Shown: positions 37,849 to 47,301, counted from the stretch's first letter. The stretch: 64,000 bases of DNA from Paenirhizobium cremeum (GCF_022884085.1 NZ_JAGGCS010000005.1:186001-250000); one strand, 5' to 3'. Notes: generated by a model from the sequence alone, not told the origin. Program-made: numbers and translations.

Positions 37849-40095
37849 ATGTCGAGCGTGGGCAACGGGCAGCAGGACGTGGATATCGATCTCGCGCAGC
37901 TCTTTCGGGCCGTGTGGCACAAGCGCCTGCGTATTCTGGCAGTCACTGCGCTGGCAGGCGGCCTGGCCTTTGCCGGAGCGAACCTCATTTCGCCGAGCTA
38001 TCGCGGTGAGGCGCGCATCCTCATCGAGCCCCGCCAGCCGACCTTTTCCGCGACCGAAAGGGCGGGCACGACGACCGAGCCGGTTCTCGACGAATTGAAC
38101 ATCGTCAGCCAGGTGCAACTCCTGCAGTCCGTCGATCTGATCAAGCAGGTTGTGCGCGACCTGAAGCTCTACGAACTGGAGGAGTTCGATCCGGACACCA
38201 ATCCGTCCGTGGTCTCCCATCTCCTGGTCCTCGTCGGACTGAAGAAAAACCCGCTGGACCTCGCGCCCGAAGAGCGGGTGCTCAAGACATTCCAGGAGAA
38301 GCTTCAGGTCTATCAGGTTGAAAAATCGCGCGTCATAGGCATCGAGTTCACCTCCGAGGACCCCAAGCTCGCCGCCGCGGTGCCGAATGAGATTGCCAAG
38401 GTCTACAGCGCCATCCAGAGCGGCGCCAAGCTGGACAGCAACTCCGAAGCCGCACGCTGGCTGGAACCGGAAATCGCCAACCTGCGCGAAAAGGTGCAGG
38501 AGGCCGAAAAGAAGGTCGCCGACTATCGTGCTTCGGCGGGCCTGCTGCCGCTTAGCGAAACGTCGACCTTTTCCGCCCAGCAACTGAGCGACATTTCTGC
38601 CGAACTGGCGCGGGTCCGCGGTGAGCGGGCCAATGCCGAGGCAAAAGCGGAAGACGTGCGCGCGGCGCTGAAGGCCGGCCGTTCGACGGAAACGCTCGAG
38701 GCCGTTGCAAGCTCGGAGGCAATCCAGAGACTGAAAGGCACGGAATCGGAAATTCGCGCACAGATTTCCGATCTTTCGACCACCCTGCTGGAAGGGCATC
38801 CCCAGATGAAGGCGCTGCGCGCCCAGCTCGCCGGCATTCGCGAACAGATTGCCGCCGAATCCGCAAAGGTGGCAGCCGGACTGGAGAACGCGGCTGCCGT
38901 TTCCCGCGCCCGGGAGACGCAGCTCATCCAGCAGCTCAACACCGTCAAAGCCGAGTCGGCACGCGCCGGCGAGGACGAGGTCGGCCTGAAGGCCCTGGAA
39001 CGCGAAGCCGCCGCCCAGCGCCAGTTGCTCGAAACCTATCTTGCCCGTTATCGTGAGGCGACGACCCGCATGGCCAAGGATGCGAGCCCGGCGGATGCCC
39101 GCTTGATCTCGCAGGCGGTCGAGCCGACGGAACCGAACTTCCCGAAGGTTCTGCCGATCACCGTCGTGGCGACACTCGCCGCTTTCATCTTGAGTGCGGT
39201 CGTCGTCATGCTGTCTGAACTCTTCAGCGGCCGGGCGCTGCGGCCGGTCGAAGGCGGCCTTCCTGCAATATCGCCCCATCAGGCGGAAATGGTGGGCATG
39301 GCGGCGGTCCCCTCGACGGGTGAGCCCGTTGTCCAGCCCCGGGCGGCTGCCGTCGAACGTTTGACCGAAACGCCGGTGCCGCCGCCGTCCGCAACAGGGT
39401 TTCGCCCGGATCTGCCGGCCAGCCTGCTTCCCGTTGCTCCCGACGAGGAACTGGCCGAGGAGATGGAACAGGCGCTCGATTTCGCCGAGGAAGAACCGGC
39501 GGATGAATTCTCGATCGAAGCCGTCGCCCGCTATCTGGTCGACGAACATGTGCGGATCGCACTGGCCATCTCTCCCTCCGGTGACGAAGGCTCGACCGCG
39601 ACCGTGATGCTCGCCCGCGAGGTGGCGGAACGGGGCGTGAAGGTGGTGCTGATCGATATGACTGGTTCGGCATGTCCGACCTGGCTCATGGCATCTCGCC
39701 GGGATCTGCCGGGTATTACCGATCTCCTGTGCGGCACGGCTCCCTTCTTCGAAACGATCCACCCCGACCGCCTCTCGGATGCGGACATCGTGCCCCAGGG
39801 CAATGCGGATGTGCGGCAGGCCATGCGCGGCGCCGATCGTCTGTCGATGATTACCGATGCGCTGTCGGAGGCCTACGATCTGGTGCTGGTGGAATGCGGT
39901 CCGGCCGATGTCCAGGGCATCGCCCGCCTCAGCAGGAGCGGCGAGCATGAAATCATCCTGTCGGCACCCGACCCGGACATGACGGAACTCGCCCGCATTA
40001 TGGAAGCCTTCGAGAGGGTCGGTTATACCGATCTCGTGCTGATGACCGGCAAGGGGACGGCTCCGGAGGGGCAGGGCAAGCGCGACGCTGCCTGA
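37849..40095 (+). CDS. Chain-length/co-polymerase protein with degenerate tyrosine-kinase domain
   Basis: The 748-aa GumC/ExoP-like protein has two Wzz helices (about residues 31-50 and 445-465) around a long periplasmic coiled coil (residues 200-425, repeats of A/E/R/K), with a C-terminal cytoplasmic domain that resembles a bacterial tyrosine kinase. Its nucleotide motifs are broken: the Walker A site reads SPSGDEGSTAT from about residue 574, lacking the lysine; Walker A' reads VVLIDMTGSA; Walker B reads LVLVECGPAD. There is no tyrosine-rich tail. GGGAG with good spacing sets the ATG at 37849. Confidence 0.88.
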   Translation: MSSVGNGQQDVDIDLAQLFRAVWHKRLRILAVTALAGGLAFAGANLISPSYRGEARILIEPRQPTFSATERAGTTTEPVLDELNIVSQVQLLQSVDLIKQVVRDLKLYELEEFDPDTNPSVVSHLLVLVGLKKNPLDLAPEERVLKTFQEKLQVYQVEKSRVIGIEFTSEDPKLAAAVPNEIAKVYSAIQSGAKLDSNSEAARWLEPEIANLREKVQEAEKKVADYRASAGLLPLSETSTFSAQQLSDISAELARVRGERANAEAKAEDVRAALKAGRSTETLEAVASSEAIQRLKGTESEIRAQISDLSTTLLEGHPQMKALRAQLAGIREQIAAESAKVAAGLENAAAVSRARETQLIQQLNTVKAESARAGEDEVGLKALEREAAAQRQLLETYLARYREATTRMAKDASPADARLISQAVEPTEPNFPKVLPITVVATLAAFILSAVVVMLSELFSGRALRPVEGGLPAISPHQAEMVGMAAVPSTGEPVVQPRAAAVERLTETPVPPPSATGFRPDLPASLLPVAPDEELAEEMEQALDFAEEEPADEFSIEAVARYLVDEHVRIALAISPSGDEGSTATVMLAREVAERGVKVVLIDMTGSACPTWLMASRRDLPGITDLLCGTAPFFETIHPDRLSDADIVPQGNADVRQAMRGADRLSMITDALSEAYDLVLVECGPADVQGIARLSRSGEHEIILSAPDPDMTELARIMEAFERVGYTDLVLMTGKGTAPEGQGKRDAA

Positions 40096-40105
40096 CTTGC
40101 GGACC

Positions 40106-41374
40106 CTAATCGTCCGTGCCGGTTGCCTGGGCCGGCACGTTGTCGGCATGGGCCCGCAGTCTCTGGATGAACGAGTAAAGCTGCGGATTGCCCTTGATGA
40201 CAGCCTTGGTGCGCACCACGCCACGCTGGGCGAAGGCGGCCAGATGGCCGGCCGCGCTGATCGGCAGCAATATATCGTGTTGCACCGTTTCGACCGTGCA
40301 CCAGCGGCGCTTGTAATCCTGATCTCCGAGGCCGAAGTCGAAAAGGGCGGCTCCTTCCTCGCAGCTGCGTTCGATCATCAGCCAGAACAGCAGTTCGCCG
40401 GGACTTGCCTCCGGAACGAGACTTTCATCGATCGATCCGAACTGGCAGATCACATGATCGCCCTTGCGTGAAAGCCCGGCGATGGCGGCAATCCTGCCCC
40501 GATAATCGCCCTTGAGGCGAAGCGCATGCAGTTCCAGCGGTGTGTCGAGACTGCTGCCGTCGACCTCGAGCAGCATGTGAAAGAACGCCTGTGTCTCCGG
40601 CGCCTGAAAGGCGTTAGGCAAGCCAAGCGCCTTGAAACGAATGGCCTTCTGCTCGAAGAAGAGATTGAGGAGTGCATTCTTTTCCGTCAGCGATCGGGCG
40701 ACGAAATGCTCGAAACCGCCGACCGCCTCGATCTTGCGCACCTGTCCGCGGAATTTCTTTCGCCGGCGCTTGGCATTCAATTGCGCAAGCGTTTTTTGAA
40801 AATCCCCCGTCAGCGGCAGTTGGAAGGCGTGGTTCTGGTTCTCGATGGCGGGCAGGGCCGCAAACGGGCTTCTTTCGCCGCGCCATTCGAGCGGAATATT
40901 TTGCAGGTTGACGAGATCCGCCTTGCCGGCGAGCAGGGCGGTGATCGCCTCGGCCACTTGAGCGACATCGCTTGCGCCGGCTCCCGCCCGGAATTCGGCG
41001 GAGAACAGGCCGCTATTGATGTTGTTGTACCGGGCGGCGATGAACTGTGCGGTCCGCACCATGTTGGCGCGAACGATTTCGAGCGGCAGGATGAATGCTG
41101 CTTTTGCGCCGCGACGGCCCCTGATGATGGCGAGCGGATTGCGATGGGTCTTCGTCCAGGCATGGCACCAGTCATAACTCTGGTGAAGGGAGTTGAGCGG
41201 ATCGACGTCGAGCGCGCGCCATTCCTTCTCCAGCGGCTCCATGCTCTCGTGCAATGTGATGTCGAGGGCGCTTGCGGCTGCCATCGTCCCGGCGTGCGAA
41301 AACTCCGCATGGTCCATGCGGCTCAGGCGGTCTATGGCCGCAAGGCTTTGAAATTCGACCGGCGATGTCTGCAC
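40106..41374 (-). CDS. GNAT-fold BioF2-like acyltransferase
   Basis: The 422-aa protein has the acetyltransferase fold of PF13480 (BioF2-like/CelD family), used in exopolysaccharide and cellulose acetylation systems. Recognisable parts are FHMLLEVDGSSLDTPLELHALRLKG, VICQFGSIDESLVPEASPGELLFWLMIE and ALFDFGLGDQDYKRRWC, typical of the second GNAT half. It would transfer an acyl group to the polymer or its precursor; the donor is unknown. It converges with the chain-length gene 10 bp away. Start ATG 41374 is the ORF start; a later one (MDHAEF, about residue 20) is possible. Confidence 0.82.
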   Translation of the reverse strand: MQTSPVEFQSLAAIDRLSRMDHAEFSHAGTMAAASALDITLHESMEPLEKEWRALDVDPLNSLHQSYDWCHAWTKTHRNPLAIIRGRRGAKAAFILPLEIVRANMVRTAQFIAARYNNINSGLFSAEFRAGAGASDVAQVAEAITALLAGKADLVNLQNIPLEWRGERSPFAALPAIENQNHAFQLPLTGDFQKTLAQLNAKRRRKKFRGQVRKIEAVGGFEHFVARSLTEKNALLNLFFEQKAIRFKALGLPNAFQAPETQAFFHMLLEVDGSSLDTPLELHALRLKGDYRGRIAAIAGLSRKGDHVICQFGSIDESLVPEASPGELLFWLMIERSCEEGAALFDFGLGDQDYKRRWCTVETVQHDILLPISAAGHLAAFAQRGVVRTKAVIKGNPQLYSFIQRLRAHADNVPAQATGTDD

Positions 41375-41503
41375 AGCGCTCTCCCGTCCGACGAGACTGG
41401 GGGGAGACTAGCCGAAGCGCGCAGAAAAACGGTTAGCAAACCTGTGTCGCCGGAGCTTTTCCGCAGAGTGCGGTTATCGGTCGGTTAACCGCCGCGTTTG
41501 CCG

Positions 41504-41713
41504 TCATTTGCGGACGGGACCGGCCATCCATTTGATAATCAGCATGGCCGGCAGGATCCACAGGAGGCCGGACAGGAGGAAATAGAGGAGATGGACCCAC
41601 CATGGCGAGGTGGCAAGCAGGCTGGAGGCTATCGTGGTGGCGACGAGCGCATAGACGACGACGAGGATGATGATGATGATCGTGCCAATGAATGAGCGCA
41701 ACCGGGCCGGCAT
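41504..41713 (-). CDS. DUF2842 membrane protein
   Basis: The 69-aa protein has two hydrophobic segments ([20 protein letters not shown], and [19 protein letters not shown]) and ends KWMAGPVRK, matching the short DUF2842 family of alphaproteobacteria. AAAGGA lies upstream of the ATG at 41713. It is divergent from ctaA, with which it often lies in rhizobia. Function unknown. Confidence 0.8.
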   Translation of the reverse strand: MPARLRSFIGTIIIIILVVVYALVATTIASSLLATSPWWVHLLYFLLSGLLWILPAMLIIKWMAGPVRK

Positions 41714-41833
41714 CGTCTGTCCTTTGTGTGTTCTTGCAGGTGGAGCCCTGAGGGATGTTCCCACCCATGGGTCTCAGGTCTTGTTTTGCATGGCCAAGTG
41801 ATGCAAATCAACAGCATAAACGAGGATGGCGGA

Positions 41834-42937
41834 ATGACTGACGCGACAAGCACCACTGAGATCCAGATACGTGAGGCGATGGAACGCGGCGGGCGAAACC
41901 GGCGTGCAATCCGCATATGGCTCGGAGTCGTGCTCGTCACGCTTTTTTGTCTCGTGCTGGTGGGGGGAGCCACACGGCTGACCGGTTCCGGCCTTTCCAT
42001 CACCGAATGGAAACCCATTCATGGTGTCATCCCCCCGCTTTCGGCCGAGGAATGGCAGGAGGAATTCGCGCTCTACCAGCGTATTCCGCAGTACCAGCAG
42101 ATCAACAAGGGCATGACGGTCGACGAGTTCAAGTCGATCTTTTGGTGGGAGTGGGCGCATCGCCTGCTGGCCCGCAGCATCGGCGTAATCTTCGCCTTAC
42201 CGCTTTTTTATTTCTGGCTGACGGGCAGGATCGAGCGTCGCCTCCGCTGGCCGCTGGTCGGACTGCTCGCGCTTGGCGGCTTCCAGGGCTTCATCGGCTG
42301 GTGGATGGTGTCGTCGGGGCTGACCAAGCTGACCAGCGTTTCCCAGTATCGGCTGGCGACGCACCTCGTGATTGCCTGTCTGATCTTCTCCGCCTGCATG
42401 TGGATCATGCGTGGTCTGTCGCCGCATAGCGGGGATGCTCCGCCAACACCCACGTCCCGACGCTGGGCGGCTGGCCTTGCCTTTCTCGCGCTGTTTCAGA
42501 TCTATCTCGGCGCTCTGGTGGCCGGCCTCGACGCCGGTCTTGCCTACAACACATGGCCGCTGATGGACGGAGCGGTTGTCCCGTCGGACCTCTTCATTCA
42601 GCAACCCTGGTGGATCAACCTGTTCGAGAATCCCAAGACGGTTCAGTACATCCACCGCCTCGGAGCCTATGCGTTGCTGGCCTTTGCGCTGTGGCACATG
42701 ATCCGGTCGCTTCAGGCCGCACCGCAATCGACCCATGCCCGCCGCAGCGTCGTGCTCTTTGCCCTGATCGTTATCCAGGCGGCCATCGGCATAACCACGC
42801 TGCTCCTGCAGGTGCCACTCGACGCTGCCCTTGCCCACCAGGGCGGTGCCCTGATCGTCCTCGGCTTCGCCATTGCCCACTGGCGCGGGTTTTATGGCGA
42901 ATACGCGCCAGAGACTGCGGTTGTCCTGCGCGACTGA
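41834..42937 (+). CDS. ctaA: Heme A synthase (COX15/CtaA)
   Basis: CtaA oxidises heme O to heme A for cytochrome oxidase in the membrane. The 367-aa protein has eight helices and the conserved histidine motifs: [27 protein letters not shown] and [10 protein letters not shown], with [17 protein letters not shown] at the start. The ATG at 41834 has GAGGA at 8-10 nt. A perfect terminator follows 30 bp after its stop. It belongs to the COX15 type of alphaproteobacteria. Confidence 0.95.
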   Translation: MTDATSTTEIQIREAMERGGRNRRAIRIWLGVVLVTLFCLVLVGGATRLTGSGLSITEWKPIHGVIPPLSAEEWQEEFALYQRIPQYQQINKGMTVDEFKSIFWWEWAHRLLARSIGVIFALPLFYFWLTGRIERRLRWPLVGLLALGGFQGFIGWWMVSSGLTKLTSVSQYRLATHLVIACLIFSACMWIMRGLSPHSGDAPPTPTSRRWAAGLAFLALFQIYLGALVAGLDAGLAYNTWPLMDGAVVPSDLFIQQPWWINLFENPKTVQYIHRLGAYALLAFALWHMIRSLQAAPQSTHARRSVVLFALIVIQAAIGITTLLLQVPLDAALAHQGGALIVLGFAIAHWRGFYGEYAPETAVVLRD

Positions 42938-42966
42938 GTTTTCCACCCCATTTCCAACTCCACCGG

Positions 42967-42998
42967 AAGGCGGGCGGATAAATTCCGTCCGCCTTTTT
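42967..42998 (+). terminator. Intrinsic terminator after ctaA
   Basis: AAGGCGGGCGGA (42967-42978) pairs with TCCGTCCGCCTT (42984-42995) with one G-T pair and a 5-nt loop, followed by TTTTT (42994-42998). Confidence 0.9.
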
Positions 42999-43018
42999 CG
43001 TTCGCGCGTTTTTCCTGC

Positions 43019-43056
43019 TTGACGCTGCCCGTAATTGATGTCACTAATAATGACAT
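43019..43056 (+). promoter_or_regulatory. Promoter with overlapping TetR operator
   Basis: TTGACG (43019-43024) is a likely -35 element. The inverted repeat ATGTCA-CTAATAA-TGACAT (43038-43043, 43051-43056) covers the -10 region and reaches the TetR start codon at 43055. This is the usual place for an autorepressing operator. Confidence 0.55.
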
Positions 43057-43693
43057 GAATACATTAAGAGTGACAAAATATGAGAGCCCGTTGCGGGCGG
43101 AGCAGGCGCACGCGACCCGCGAAAAGATCCTTGCGGGCGTGCGGACGATGCTGGAGGCCGACCCCGACAATGCCCTCGGGTTCGACGAACTGGCGGAGGT
43201 GAGCGGTGTGAACCGCCGCACCATCTTCCGGCATTTTCCGACCAAGGAGGATCTGCTGTCGGCCTTCTGGCACAGCGCCAACGCCTCGCTCGGTGTGCGC
43301 TTCTGGCCGAAAAGCGAGCGGGATCTGGTGGAGTTGCCGCCGGAACTCTTCGCTTCGCTGGACGGTATCGAGGGCATCGTGCGCGCCTCCCATGCGAGCG
43401 GCGCCGGCCGGCAGATGCGCCTGCAGGCGAATGGCGAGCGGCAAGCGGCATTCCGCAAAAGCCTCTCGGATGTGACGGACAATCTGGACCCCGAACGGGC
43501 AAGGCAGCTCGAAGCGACGGTCCAGCTTCTTTTCAGCGCCACCGCCTGGCAGACCATGAAGGATTACTGGGGTCTGTCGGGACGGGAGGCTGGAAAAGCG
43601 GCCGCATGGGCGATCGGTGCCCTGCTCGATGCGGCGAGACGGGAAGGGCGCCTGTCGAAGGACGAACGGTTGGAGGAAGACGGGAATGAATGA
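43055..43693 (+). CDS. TetR-family transcriptional regulator
   Basis: The 212-aa protein has a TetR helix-turn-helix near its start (THREKILAGVRTMLEADPDNALGFDELAEVSGVNRRTIFRHF, in pieces typical of the family), and an all-helical ligand domain with unknown ligand. The start ATG lies within an inverted repeat, suggesting autorepression. The cupin gene starts inside its last codons (8-bp overlap), so the two are one operon. The ATG at 43055 is chosen over the ORF opening at 43019. Confidence 0.88.
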   Translation: MNTLRVTKYESPLRAEQAHATREKILAGVRTMLEADPDNALGFDELAEVSGVNRRTIFRHFPTKEDLLSAFWHSANASLGVRFWPKSERDLVELPPELFASLDGIEGIVRASHASGAGRQMRLQANGERQAAFRKSLSDVTDNLDPERARQLEATVQLLFSATAWQTMKDYWGLSGREAGKAAAWAIGALLDAARREGRLSKDERLEEDGNE

Positions 43694-44153
43694 CAATTTT
43701 TCAGCAAAAGTGCATCCGGCCGCAAGCGCCGGAAAGATGTGGGTGATGGGCGACGAGGTGATGAAGCGCGGCAGGCTGGAAGGCACCGGCTTCAATGTCA
43801 TCGACGTGGCCGTGCCGCCGGGCAGCGGTACGCCGCCGCACACCCATGCCTCACCGGAGATCTTTCGCATCCTGCAGGGCACGGTGACGATCTGGGCCCT
43901 GATCGACGGCAAGCCGACCGAGACCGAGGCCGTACCCGGCGACGTGGTGACCATTCCGGCCCATGCGCCACACGCCTATCGTAACGCCTCGCAGGCGCCG
44001 GCGCTGATGATGTCGGTCGTCGACGACCGGATGATGGAATTTTTCGAGGCTGCTGCCAGCCACGAGCCGCCGGCCGGTCCGCCGACGCCCGAGGCGATCG
44101 GTCGCATCATGGCGCTCACCGAGACTTACGGCATCCATATTCTGGCAGCATGA
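43686..44153 (+). CDS. Cupin-domain protein
   Basis: A single conserved cupin barrel of 155 aa: metal-site residues in GTPPHTHASPEIFRILQG (HxH...E) and a second histidine in IPAHAPHAYRNAS. Metal binding is likely. The ATG at 43686 has GGAGGAAG upstream. It is translationally coupled to TetR and likely encodes the enzyme or sensor controlled by it. Its substrate is unknown; candidates include a small aromatic or polyketide ligand, but nothing in the sequence fixes it. Confidence 0.82.
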   Translation: MNDNFSAKVHPAASAGKMWVMGDEVMKRGRLEGTGFNVIDVAVPPGSGTPPHTHASPEIFRILQGTVTIWALIDGKPTETEAVPGDVVTIPAHAPHAYRNASQAPALMMSVVDDRMMEFFEAAASHEPPAGPPTPEAIGRIMALTETYGIHILAA

Positions 44154-44200
44154 CTCCCGCACCATTTCCGGCAGAAGGGCGGCGGGCGGCCATCCTTCCG

Positions 44201-44265
44201 GCGGAAACCATCAGGTCCATGTTCTGGACGGCTGCGCCGGAAGCGCCTTTGCCCAGATCATCGAG
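44201..44265 (-). pseudogene. Remnant of an argC 3' end
   Basis: Sixty-five bases at 44201-44265 match the 3' end of the intact argC at 45261-45325 in 59 positions, in the same orientation and at a constant offset of 1060. The translated remnant reads [21 protein letters not shown], against [21 protein letters not shown] in ArgC. Three of the six changes are silent. The stop codon is lost, and upstream of the remnant (higher coordinates) there is no argC coding sequence but the dioxygenase gene. Confidence 0.75.
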
Positions 44266-44287
44266 AGCAGATCTTGAGAGCGCGACC

Positions 44288-45115
44288 TTAGCCGAATCTG
44301 TAGCCGGAATAGGGCTTGCCGCGGAATTCACCACGGAAAATGTGTTGGCCGGCGTCCTGACCGGCGGCTCCGGCTACGACAAACAGGGGCACGAGGTGGT
44401 CGTGGTCCGGAACGTGGCAGGCCTGTGCGTCCGGGTTTCGTTCCCAGGTCGCAAGTCTTGCCGCCCTCTGGTCCGGGTCCTCGATCGCGACCACATCGCT
44501 TAGCCAGTCGTCGAAGCGGATGGCCTGCTGCTTGTGCTCGGGATTGTCGTGGAAGAACATCCGCATGTTGTGGTAGCTCATGCCGGAGCCGACGATCAGA
44601 ACGCCTTCATCCCGCAGCGGTTCCAGTGCCTTGCCGATCGCGACATGGCTTGGAGCGTCGAGCGTGTTCTTGAGCGACATCATCACGACAGGCACGTCGG
44701 CATCGGGATAGGCGACCATCAGCGGGATGAAGACACCGTGGTCGTAGCCGCGCCTGTCATCCTCCGCAGCCGGAATGCCCGCGGCTTCGAGAAGCTGCTT
44801 TGCCCGGTGCGCCACATCGGGAGCGCCCGGGGCGGGGTAGGTGAGCTGGTAGGTTTCCGGCGGAAAGCCGTAATAGTCATAGAGCATCCCGGGATGGGGT
44901 GCCGAACTCAGGGTTGGCACCGGTTCCCCCTCCCAATGTCCGGAAACCATTAGAATGGCCTTCGGGGTGCGGCCGACATCCTTCGGAAGCGACTTCAGGA
45001 AGTCTGCAAGATCGGCCCACGGCTTCTTGCCGTCCGGTCCTGCCGGAAACTGCATGAAGGGCCAGGGGCCTCCGCCATGGGGAATGAAATAGACTGGAAA
45101 ACGGGTGTCGCTCAT
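44288..45115 (-). CDS. LigB-type extradiol dioxygenase (DODA-like)
   Basis: The 275-aa protein belongs to the class III extradiol ring-cleavage dioxygenases of the 4,5-DOPA dioxygenase type. Iron ligands are placed by family pattern in YFIPHGGGPW, MVSGHWEG, GYDHGVFIPL and SGMSYHNMRM. The N-terminal start ATG at 45115 (MSDTRFPVYF) has GATGAGG upstream. It may cleave a catechol derivative or, as in many bacterial homologues, have no known substrate. It is bounded by an argC 3'-remnant on one side and the intact argC on the other, which suggests insertion with duplication of the argC end. Confidence 0.85.
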   Translation of the reverse strand: MSDTRFPVYFIPHGGGPWPFMQFPAGPDGKKPWADLADFLKSLPKDVGRTPKAILMVSGHWEGEPVPTLSSAPHPGMLYDYYGFPPETYQLTYPAPGAPDVAHRAKQLLEAAGIPAAEDDRRGYDHGVFIPLMVAYPDADVPVVMMSLKNTLDAPSHVAIGKALEPLRDEGVLIVGSGMSYHNMRMFFHDNPEHKQQAIRFDDWLSDVVAIEDPDQRAARLATWERNPDAQACHVPDHDHLVPLFVVAGAAGQDAGQHIFRGEFRGKPYSGYRFG

Positions 45116-45256
45116 GTCGCGCCTCATCTTTTGATGAGCCGGAACATAGCAAGATCATCAAGTGCAAACGATCCGTCTATCAGGCGACGAATCGTTCACT
45201 TAGAGTGAACGACAAAGCTGTCGTTCGCCAATTCTTGCGAACGTTGAGCCCGTCGT

Positions 45257-46189
45257 TCAGGCGGAAAGCATCAGGTCCATGTTTTGGACGGCTGCGCCGG
45301 AAGCACCCTTGCCCAGATTGTCGAGGACCGCGACGAGGTTGACGTGCGGACCGCCCTGCGTGCCGAACACGAAGAGCTTCATCGTGTCCTGACCGGTCAG
45401 CTCTTCGGCATCGATGCGGGCCAGCTTTGCGCTGTCCTCGAGCGAAACCACATTGACGATGTCCTGGCCGGCATAGTGCGCGACGAGGGCGGCATGGATC
45501 GTCTCGATCGTCGTGCCGTCCTTCAGGTCGTCGAGGAAAAGCGGTACCTGCACGATCATGCCCTGCGCAAAACGCCCGACCGACGGCGAAAAAAGCGGCG
45601 CGCGATCGAGCAGGCCGTGGGTCTTCATTTCCGGCACATGCTTGTGCTTCAGCGTCAGCCCGTAAAGGAAGTTGTTGGCCGTGATGGCATCGGGCCGGCT
45701 CTGGTCTTCCATCTGGGCGATCATCTGCTTGCCGCCGCCGGTATAGCCCGAGACCGCATTGACCGTGACCGGATAGCCGTCCGGCAGGATGCCTGAGGCA
45801 CGAAGCGGCCGGATAAGGCCGATCGCGCCGGTCGGATAGCAGCCGGGATTGGCGACGAAACGGGCGGAACGGATCTTTTCCCTCTGGGCCTTGTCCATTT
45901 CGGCAAAGCCGTAGGCCCAATCGGAAGCGACGCGGAAAGCCGTCGAGGTGTCGATGATCCGGACCTTATTGTTGCCGGAAACCATCTGCACCGCTTCCCG
46001 CGAGGCGTCGTCGGGCAGGCAGAGAATGGCGATGTCGGCGCTGTTCAGCAGGTCTTCGCGCATTGCCTGATTGCGCCGCTCCTCTTCCGGGATGGACAGC
46101 AGTTCAACGTCGCGGCGGCCGGCCATGCGGGTGCGGATCTGCAGTCCCGTGGTGCCGTGTTCGCCGTCGATGAAGATCTTCGCTGTCAT
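45257..46189 (-). CDS. argC: N-acetyl-gamma-glutamyl-phosphate reductase (type 2)
   Basis: ArgC reduces N-acetylglutamyl-phosphate to the semialdehyde in arginine synthesis. The 310-aa protein is the shorter, type 2 form: [18 protein letters not shown] start, the catalytic Cys in [22 protein letters not shown] and the NADP-binding region. Its stop TGA at 45257-45259 is followed by sequence unlike the remnant copy at 44.2 kb. It is followed by speB across 69 bp upstream on the same strand, and these two plus rpsI-rplM keep the S. meliloti order as I recall it. Confidence 0.94.
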   Translation of the reverse strand: MTAKIFIDGEHGTTGLQIRTRMAGRRDVELLSIPEEERRNQAMREDLLNSADIAILCLPDDASREAVQMVSGNNKVRIIDTSTAFRVASDWAYGFAEMDKAQREKIRSARFVANPGCYPTGAIGLIRPLRASGILPDGYPVTVNAVSGYTGGGKQMIAQMEDQSRPDAITANNFLYGLTLKHKHVPEMKTHGLLDRAPLFSPSVGRFAQGMIVQVPLFLDDLKDGTTIETIHAALVAHYAGQDIVNVVSLEDSAKLARIDAEELTGQDTMKLFVFGTQGGPHVNLVAVLDNLGKGASGAAVQNMDLMLSA

Positions 46190-46258
46190 TTTATCGTCCC
46201 CTGTCAGGAGGTTGGTGGAAATTCCGGAATCTGTTTCGTAGAATGCTGAATCAATATG

Positions 46259-47212
46259 TCAGGTGCGTGTCGCGAGTTTCTCGGCGCGCAGGCCGAGCAT
46301 ATACATCGCGACCGTCGCGCCCGCAATGGCGGTGATATCGGCGTGGTCATAGGCAGGCGCCACCTCGACGATATCGGAACCGCGAATGTCGAGCGCGCCG
46401 AGCTTGCGCAGAACCGAAAGCATCTTGGCCGAGGATGGGCCGCCGGCAACCGGCGTTCCGGTTCCCGGGGCGAATGCCGGGTCGAGGCAGTCGATATCGA
46501 AGGTGAGATAGCAGGGCTTCCTGCCGACATGGGCAAGGATGCGATCGGCGATCGTCTGTGCGCCGAGGTCCTCGACCTCGTAGCCATGCAGGATGCGGAT
46601 GCCGAAATCCTCCGGCGCATGCGTCCGGATGCCGATCTGGATCGAATGGCTCGGATCGATCGCGCCTTCGCGCACGGCGCGGCAGACGAAGGAGCCGTGA
46701 TCGATCCGCTTGCCATCGTCGTCCCAGGTGTCCTGATGGGCGTCGAAATGTACGAGTGCCAGCGGTCCATGCTTGGCAGCATGGGCCTTGAGAAGCGGCC
46801 AGGTAACGAAATGATCGCCGCCGAGACCGAGCAGGTAGGCGCCGGAAGCAATGATCTTCGCGGCCTCCTTCTCGATCAGGCCGGGCGTCTTCTGGTGGTT
46901 GCCGTAGTCGAGCAGCACATCGCCGTAATCGATGACGGCCATCTTCTCGAAAAGGTCGCGGGAAAACGGGTATTGCGGGTCGTTGTCGAAGATCGCGGAT
47001 GCGCGCCGGATCGCCTGCGGTCCGAAGCGGGCGCCCGGCCGGTTGGAGACGGCAGCGTCGAAGGGAATGCCGAGGACTGCGGCATCGACGTTCTTCAGCG
47101 ACTTCGAGAATTTGCGACGCATGAAGGAGAGCGCGCCCGCATAGGTCGGATCTGTCGCGGCGCCGCGAACGGCTTTTGCTGTAAAGGCATTGTCGATGGA
47201 TTTGCTCGCCAT
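46259..47212 (-). CDS. speB: Agmatinase/ureohydrolase family enzyme
   Basis: The 317-aa manganese enzyme hydrolyses agmatine (or a related guanidino compound) to putrescine and urea. The manganese ligands are in LGLGGDHFVTWP, HFDAHQDTWDD and TFDIDCLDPAFAPGTGTP. The start at 47212 (MASKSIDNAF) fits the family; the open frame reaching 47308 is unsupported. Other members act on guanidinobutyrate or proclavaminate, so agmatine is a family-based guess. Confidence 0.9.
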   Translation of the reverse strand: MASKSIDNAFTAKAVRGAATDPTYAGALSFMRRKFSKSLKNVDAAVLGIPFDAAVSNRPGARFGPQAIRRASAIFDNDPQYPFSRDLFEKMAVIDYGDVLLDYGNHQKTPGLIEKEAAKIIASGAYLLGLGGDHFVTWPLLKAHAAKHGPLALVHFDAHQDTWDDDGKRIDHGSFVCRAVREGAIDPSHSIQIGIRTHAPEDFGIRILHGYEVEDLGAQTIADRILAHVGRKPCYLTFDIDCLDPAFAPGTGTPVAGGPSSAKMLSVLRKLGALDIRGSDIVEVAPAYDHADITAIAGATVAMYMLGLRAEKLATRT

Positions 47213-47301
47213 ATCTCTCGTCTTCGTCTCTTGCCTGGAATCTGCCTGAACATAGGCGACGGCCTGCAATCCGCAAAACCGAAATGCTGGCCGGATCGCC
47301 C

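Noticed and set aside
37801-40224. Reverse-strand 807-codon ORF
   Set aside because: It is an antisense shadow of the chain-length protein, which has clear domains.
29925-41374. Polysaccharide cluster as a recent genomic island
   Set aside because: No integrase, transposase or flanking repeat was seen, codon use looks like the neighbours, and a similar cluster occupies this place in S. meliloti as I remember.
44116-44334. Reverse 72-codon ORF with an ArgC-like stretch
   Set aside because: Only the argC remnant part resembles a protein; the rest runs into unrelated sequence. Reported as a pseudogene fragment instead.
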